In this document: in pieces, positions 5,508-9,392 of the stretch | Numbering within the stretch: position 1 is the first letter of the stretch | Layout: each line of letters begins with the position of its first letter | NCBI GenBank assembly: GCA_030614505.1 | Contig: JAUWTX010000057.1 | Location: 1 to 9,392, forward strand | DNA length: 9,392 bases | Source of the DNA: Desulfuromonadales bacterium | Lineage (GTDB): Bacteria > Desulfobacterota > Desulfuromonadia > Desulfuromonadales > BM103 | Direction: 5' to 3' | Position numbers and translations under genes: made by a program | Notes under the pieces: generated by a model | Databases searched by the model: none | Told to the model about the DNA's origin: nothing | The model's input: the letters and a program-made list of their open reading frames with translations, nothing else

Positions 5508-8500
5508 GATACTCTTGTAACGGGGTAACGTCAAGACTTTCCCGCTGCAGAGCTAGTATGCCGTCTGCTGCGGCCTGGATTCCAGCCACAGTCGTGAAGT
5601 AAGCAACGTTGTGCATCAATGCTGAACGGCGGATGGAAAAAGAGTCAATAATCGATTGGGCACCAAAGGTGGTATTGAACACCAGGGAGATCTGGTTGTT
5701 TTTGATCGCGTCAACACAGTGAGGGCGCCCTTCTTTGACTTTATTGATCGGAATTGCCTGAATACCATAGGCGCGAAGGAAAGATGCTGTGCCACTAGTG
5801 GCTACGATTTCGAACCCGGCATCACGGAGCTTGCGCACCGGTTCAACAATTGCCGTTTTGTCATCTTCCTTAACACTGACAAAGACCTGGCCGGAGGTCG
5901 GCAGACGAACATTCGCACCCAGCTGTGCTTTAGCAAAAGCCTTGCCGAACTCTGCATCGATCCCCATGACCTCCCCGGTTGACTTCATTTCCGGGCCAAG
6001 CAGACTATCGACCCCGGGAAATTTGGTGAATGGAAAGACCGACTCCTTAATTGAGATATGCTCAGGAACAATTTCCTTTTCGACCCCAAGCTCCTCTAAA
6101 GTCTTGCCAGCCATGATGCGTGCAGCGATTTTGGCTAATGGACGACCAGTTGCCTTGGAAACAAATGGAGAAGTGCGACTGGCACGCGGATTGACCTCAA
6201 TAAGAAAAATTTCGTCACCTTTGACGGCAAACTGGATATTCATAAGGCCGCAAACTTCAAGCTCCAGAGCCAAGGCAACAGTCTGCCGACGAATTTCATC
6301 AACAAGGGGCTTCTTCAGAGAATATGGCGGTAGAACGCAGGCCGAATCACCGGAATGAATGCCAGCCTCCTCGATATGTTGCATAATTCCGCCGATCACA
6401 ACATTTTTGCGGTCCGAGAGCGCATCAACATCGACCTCGATCGCTTGTTCAAGAAACTTGTCGACCAGGATTGGGTGGTCCGGTGAAGCCTCAACCGCAT
6501 ATTGCATGTAATTACGCAGTTGTTGCAGGTCATAAACAATCTCCATGGCCCTGCCACCAAGAACATAGCTCGGACGTACCACCACCGGGTAACTGATGCG
6601 TTCGGCGATCTTTTCCGCTTCGGCAACAGAACGGGCAATGCCATTGTCGGGCTGTTTAAGGCCTAGCTTGTTCAGCAACGCCTGAAAGCGCTCGCGATCT
6701 TCGGCTCGGTCGATGGCATCGGGACTCGTACCGATTATCGGTACACCTGCCTCTTCCAGAGCAATTGCCAGCTTGAGCGGAGTTTGGCCACCGAATTGGA
6801 CGATAACACCCTCAGGTTTCTCAACATTGACGATTTCAAGGACATCTTCAAAGGTCAAAGGTTCGAAATAGAGACGATCCGAAGTGTCGTAATCGGTTGA
6901 AACCGTCTCCGGGTTGCAGTTAACCATGATGGTTTCAAAGCTATCTTCACTAAGCGCAAAAGCTCCGTGTACACAGCAGTAATCGAATTCGATCCCCTGG
7001 CCGATACGGTTCGGGCCGCCGCCAAGGATGATGATTTTTCGGCGATCAGAGGGTGCTGCTTCACACTCCTCTTCGTAGGACGAGTAGAGGTATGGTGTAT
7101 AGGCTTCAAATTCAGCGGCACAGGTATCCACCCGCTTGTAGACAGGTCTGATATTGAGGCGATAACGCAGTTCACGAACCCGGTCCTCATGGATATTCCA
7201 GAGTCGTGCCAGACGCAGATCAGCAAACCCCATCTGTTTGGCTTCGCGCAGCAGGGCACCAAAGACTTCACCATCTGGCTGTTCAAGAAGACCAGCCGCT
7301 TTGACCAGACGATCCTCCATTGCCACGATATGGGCGATATGGTAGAGGAACCAACGATCGATATAAGTCAGTGAAAAGATTTTGTCGATGGAGAAACCTG
7401 CCCGTAGCGCATCTGCGAGAAACCAGATACGTTCCCAGTTCGGAATCCTGAGTTTATCCTCCAGATCGCGCAACTCGGATTCTTCCAGAGTTCGTAGCAC
7501 TTCCTGTGATTCATCAAACAGACGGCTTTCAAAACCGCAGGAACCAATCTCCAGCGAGCGTAACGCTTTCTGCAGACTTTCCTTAAAAGTACGACCAATC
7601 GCCATTGCTTCGCCAACCGACTTCATCTGGGTCGTCAAGGTGGCATCAGCCTGGGGGAACTTTTCAAAGGTAAAGCGCGGCATCTTGGTGACCACATAGT
7701 CGATGGTCGGTTCGAAGGATGCGTAGGTTTCACGCGTGATGTCATTAGGTATTTCATCAAGGGTGTAGCCAATGGAAAGCTTGGCGGCAATCTTGGCAAT
7801 CGGAAAACCTGTCGCCTTCGAAGCCAGAGCCGAAGAACGCGACACGCGCGGGTTCATTTCAATGACCACCATACGGCCATCATCCGGGTTGATGCCAAAC
7901 TGGATGTTCGAGCCACCAGTCTCTACACCAATCTCACGAATGATGCGGATCGAGGCGTCACGCAGTAGTTGATATTCCTTGTCGGTCAAGGTCTGCGCCG
8001 GGGCCACTGTGATCGAATCACCCGTATGAACACCCATCGGATCGAGATTTTCGATCGAGCAGATGATCACCACATTGTCCGCTGTGTCACGCATGACTTC
8101 GAGCTCAAATTCTTTCCAGCCGATAACCGATTCTTCGATCAGAATCTCATCGGTCGGCGAAGCATCGATGCCGGTTATGGCAATCTGCTCAAATTCTTCC
8201 ATGTTATAGGCGATCCCGCCGCCGGTGCCGCCAAGGGTGAACGACGGCCGGATGATGACAGGAAAGCCGATTTCTTCAAGAACCTCCATCGCCTCTTGAC
8301 GGTTATGGGCAAGACCGGATTCGGGAACGGCGATACCTATATTCTCCATCGCCTCTTTGAACAGCGTGCGGTCTTCAGCCTTTTCAATCGCAGGCAACTT
8401 GGCGCCAATCAACTCAACGCCGTACTTGTCGAGCGTGCCGTCTTTGGCAACGGCGACGGCACAGTTCAACGCAGTCTGGCCACCGAGAGTCGGCAGCAGT

Positions 8501-8754
8501 GCGTCCGGCCGCTCCTTGGCAATGATGCGCGCCAGCGTCTCCGGATTCACCGGTTCGACATAGGTACGGTCGGCAAAGTCGGGATCGGTCATAATCGTAG
8601 CCGGGTTGGAATTGAGCAGGATGACTTCGTAGCCCTCCTCCTTCAACGCCTTGCAGGCTTGAGTGCCGGAATAGTCAAACTCGCAAGCCTGGCCGATGAC
8701 AATTGGGCCGGCGCCGACGATCAGAATTTTCTTAATATCAGTTCTTTTGGGCAT
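5491..8754 (-). CDS. carB: carbamoyl-phosphate synthase large subunit
   Basis: Full-length (1087 residues; E. coli about 1073). It uses ammonia delivered from CarA, bicarbonate and two ATP to make carbamoyl phosphate for pyrimidine and arginine synthesis. The carboxyphosphate half (about 1-405) opens with LIVGAGPIVIGQACEFDYSG (11-30) and has the ATP-grasp metal motif EMNPRVSRSS (299-308). A helical oligomerisation domain follows (about 406-555). The second, homologous carbamoyl-phosphate half (about 572-940) opens with LGGGPNRIGQGIEFDYCC (577-594) and has EVNPRASRTSPF (853-864). The C-terminal allosteric MGS-like domain (about 950-1087) keeps ATSGTA (985-990), KVKEGRPH (1005-1012), FNTT (1026-1029) and IRR (1041-1043), the positions that bind UMP/IMP in the E. 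coli enzyme, so nucleotide control is probable. AAGGA stands 6 nt before the start. Both ATP-grasp halves look intact. The carA stop lies 77 nt upstream, an unusually wide carA-carB gap filled by a GC-rich repeat. Confidence 0.98.
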   Translation of the reverse strand: MPKRTDIKKILIVGAGPIVIGQACEFDYSGTQACKALKEEGYEVILLNSNPATIMTDPDFADRTYVEPVNPETLARIIAKERPDALLPTLGGQTALNCAVAVAKDGTLDKYGVELIGAKLPAIEKAEDRTLFKEAMENIGIAVPESGLAHNRQEAMEVLEEIGFPVIIRPSFTLGGTGGGIAYNMEEFEQIAITGIDASPTDEILIEESVIGWKEFELEVMRDTADNVVIICSIENLDPMGVHTGDSITVAPAQTLTDKEYQLLRDASIRIIREIGVETGGSNIQFGINPDDGRMVVIEMNPRVSRSSALASKATGFPIAKIAAKLSIGYTLDEIPNDITRETYASFEPTIDYVVTKMPRFTFEKFPQADATLTTQMKSVGEAMAIGRTFKESLQKALRSLEIGSCGFESRLFDESQEVLRTLEESELRDLEDKLRIPNWERIWFLADALRAGFSIDKIFSLTYIDRWFLYHIAHIVAMEDRLVKAAGLLEQPDGEVFGALLREAKQMGFADLRLARLWNIHEDRVRELRYRLNIRPVYKRVDTCAAEFEAYTPYLYSSYEEECEAAPSDRRKIIILGGGPNRIGQGIEFDYCCVHGAFALSEDSFETIMVNCNPETVSTDYDTSDRLYFEPLTFEDVLEIVNVEKPEGVIVQFGGQTPLKLAIALEEAGVPIIGTSPDAIDRAEDRERFQALLNKLGLKQPDNGIARSVAEAEKIAERISYPVVVRPSYVLGGRAMEIVYDLQQLRNYMQYAVEASPDHPILVDKFLEQAIEVDVDALSDRKNVVIGGIMQHIEEAGIHSGDSACVLPPYSLKKPLVDEIRRQTVALALELEVCGLMNIQFAVKGDEIFLIEVNPRASRTSPFVSKATGRPLAKIAARIMAGKTLEELGVEKEIVPEHISIKESVFPFTKFPGVDSLLGPEMKSTGEVMGIDAEFGKAFAKAQLGANVRLPTSGQVFVSVKEDDKTAIVEPVRKLRDAGFEIVATSGTASFLRAYGIQAIPINKVKEGRPHCVDAIKNNQISLVFNTTFGAQSIIDSFSIRRSALMHNVAYFTTVAGIQAAADGILALQRESLDVTPLQEYHPSNG

Positions 8755-8770
8755 CTTGATTCCTTAGTAG

Positions 8771-8842
8771 CGCGTAGCGGGTGGCGCGTGGCGCGAAAAA
8801 TCATTGAGATATTCTTGCTTCTCGCGACGCGCTATACGCCAC
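8771..8842. repeat. GC-rich heptamer array with an inverted partner, in the carA-carB junction
   Basis: On the plus strand, 8772-8792 is three tandem heptamers GCGTAGC, GGGTGGC and GCGTGGC, then GCG. The sequence GTGGCGCGTGGCGCG (8781-8795) is matched in inverted form by CGCGCTATACGCCAC (8828-8842), 12 of 15 positions, across an AT-richer 32-nt spacer. The right arm runs into carA: its TAG stop (8834-8832) and last codons (Arg-Gly-Val) lie inside it. The layout resembles short dispersed intergenic palindromes (REP-like), but with one copy in view its dispersal cannot be judged. Confidence 0.6.
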
Positions 8843-9392
8843 GGTCTTTCTCTTTTTCCATCATTTTGATGAATTCACCGAACAGGTAGTTGGCGTCATG
8901 GGGACCCGGCGACGCCTCGGGATGATATTGCACCGAAAAGGCCGGCAAGACCTTGTGGTGCAGGCCCTCTACTGTGTTGTCGTTGAGATTGATATGGGTG
9001 ATGACAGCATCTTCCTGCAAGGATTCGGCATCAACGGCGAAGCCGTGGTTCTGCGAGGTGATTTCTACATTATGTCCCTCTCCGCGCCGGACGGGTTGGT
9101 TGCCGCCACGGTGGCCGAATTTCAACTTATAGGTGGATCCGCCCAGGGCGATTGAAAGTAATTGGTGACCAAGGCAGATACCAAACAACGGCACCTTGCC
9201 AAGCAGTTGACGGATATTCTCCTGAGCATAAGTAATCGGCTCAGGATCGCCCGGGCCGTTACTGAGGAATACGCCATCTGGTTGCATCGATAGGACTTCC
9301 TCAGCCGAAGTGGCTGCAGGCACAACAGTTACAGCGCACCCCTTGCTGACCAGGTTGCGCAAGATATTGCGTTTAATGCCGAAATCGTAAGC
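8832..9392 (-). CDS. carA: carbamoyl-phosphate synthase small subunit, glutaminase part (5' end outside window)
   Basis: The right edge cuts this gene on a codon boundary. The visible 186 residues begin AYDFGIKRNILRNL, a typical CarA sequence that precedes the amidotransferase domain, so the true start and the ~190-residue N-terminal domain lie beyond 9392; the TTG at 9362 is internal, not a start. This class I glutamine amidotransferase half frees ammonia from glutamine and channels it to CarB. LSNGPGDP (43-50) is the oxyanion-side loop, GICLGHQLL (71-79) holds the nucleophile Cys73, SQNHGFAV (113-120) follows, and QYHPEASPGPHD (155-166) gives His157 and Glu159. The Cys-His spacing of 84 equals that of E. 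coli CarA (Cys269, His353, Glu355). The last residues (RGV) and stop are encoded by a repeat element. carB follows after 77 nt, presumably in the same operon. Confidence 0.97.
   Translation of the reverse strand, partial: AYDFGIKRNILRNLVSKGCAVTVVPAATSAEEVLSMQPDGVFLSNGPGDPEPITYAQENIRQLLGKVPLFGICLGHQLLSIALGGSTYKLKFGHRGGNQPVRRGEGHNVEITSQNHGFAVDAESLQEDAVITHINLNDNTVEGLHHKVLPAFSVQYHPEASPGPHDANYLFGEFIKMMEKEKDRGV

Noticed and set aside
5789..6358. 189-residue plus-strand open frame
   Set aside because: Antisense shadow of the carB allosteric and second ATP-grasp regions; no independent coding evidence.
7969..8889. 306-residue open frame on the plus strand opposite carB and the carA end
   Set aside because: It is the antisense shadow of the strongly supported carB frame, spans the carB start and carA stop, has no ribosome binding site pattern and no recognisable domain.

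Overview
The window looks like a chromosomal segment of a delta-proteobacterium of the Desulfuromonadales/Geobacter type. This is an inference from the protein styles (CarB ending in a LQEYH-like tail, a DUF1858 CxxC protein beside GreA, DUF4124 secreted proteins) and the gene order carA-carB-greA-DUF1858-recG. No rRNA or other phylogenetic marker is present. All six supported genes are on the minus strand, so transcription runs from the right edge (9392) to the left edge (1).

Right part (about 4.7-9.4 kb), core metabolism and information processing. A 3'-partial carA (small subunit, glutaminase half only) and a full-length carB together make carbamoyl phosphate for pyrimidine and arginine synthesis. 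A hairpin with a U-rich tail follows carB and sits only 23 nt before greA. Then come greA (transcript cleavage factor), a 65-residue DUF1858 protein with a CxxC pair 15 nt later, and recG (branch-migration helicase) 49 nt after that. greA, the DUF1858 gene and recG look like one transcription unit. greA and recG both concern stalled machines (RNA polymerase and replication forks), so co-expression is plausible.

Left part (1-2.5 kb), an envelope-directed region that looks more AT-rich and less conserved. It holds a 445-residue lipoprotein with no recognised family, in which I find an internal duplication: two related ~90-100-residue beta-type domains at the two ends of a long lysine-rich linker. 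A strong hairpin terminator follows it. After a ~390-nt AT-rich gap comes a DUF4124 secreted protein gene that runs off the left edge and so lacks its 3' end.

I see no mobile element, CRISPR array, tRNA or rRNA, and no convincing new multi-gene system. The items most worth a second look are the duplicated-domain cationic lipoprotein, a GC-rich heptamer/inverted-repeat element in the carA-carB junction that supplies the carA stop codon, and possible alternative hairpins around the carB stop just before the greA leader terminator.
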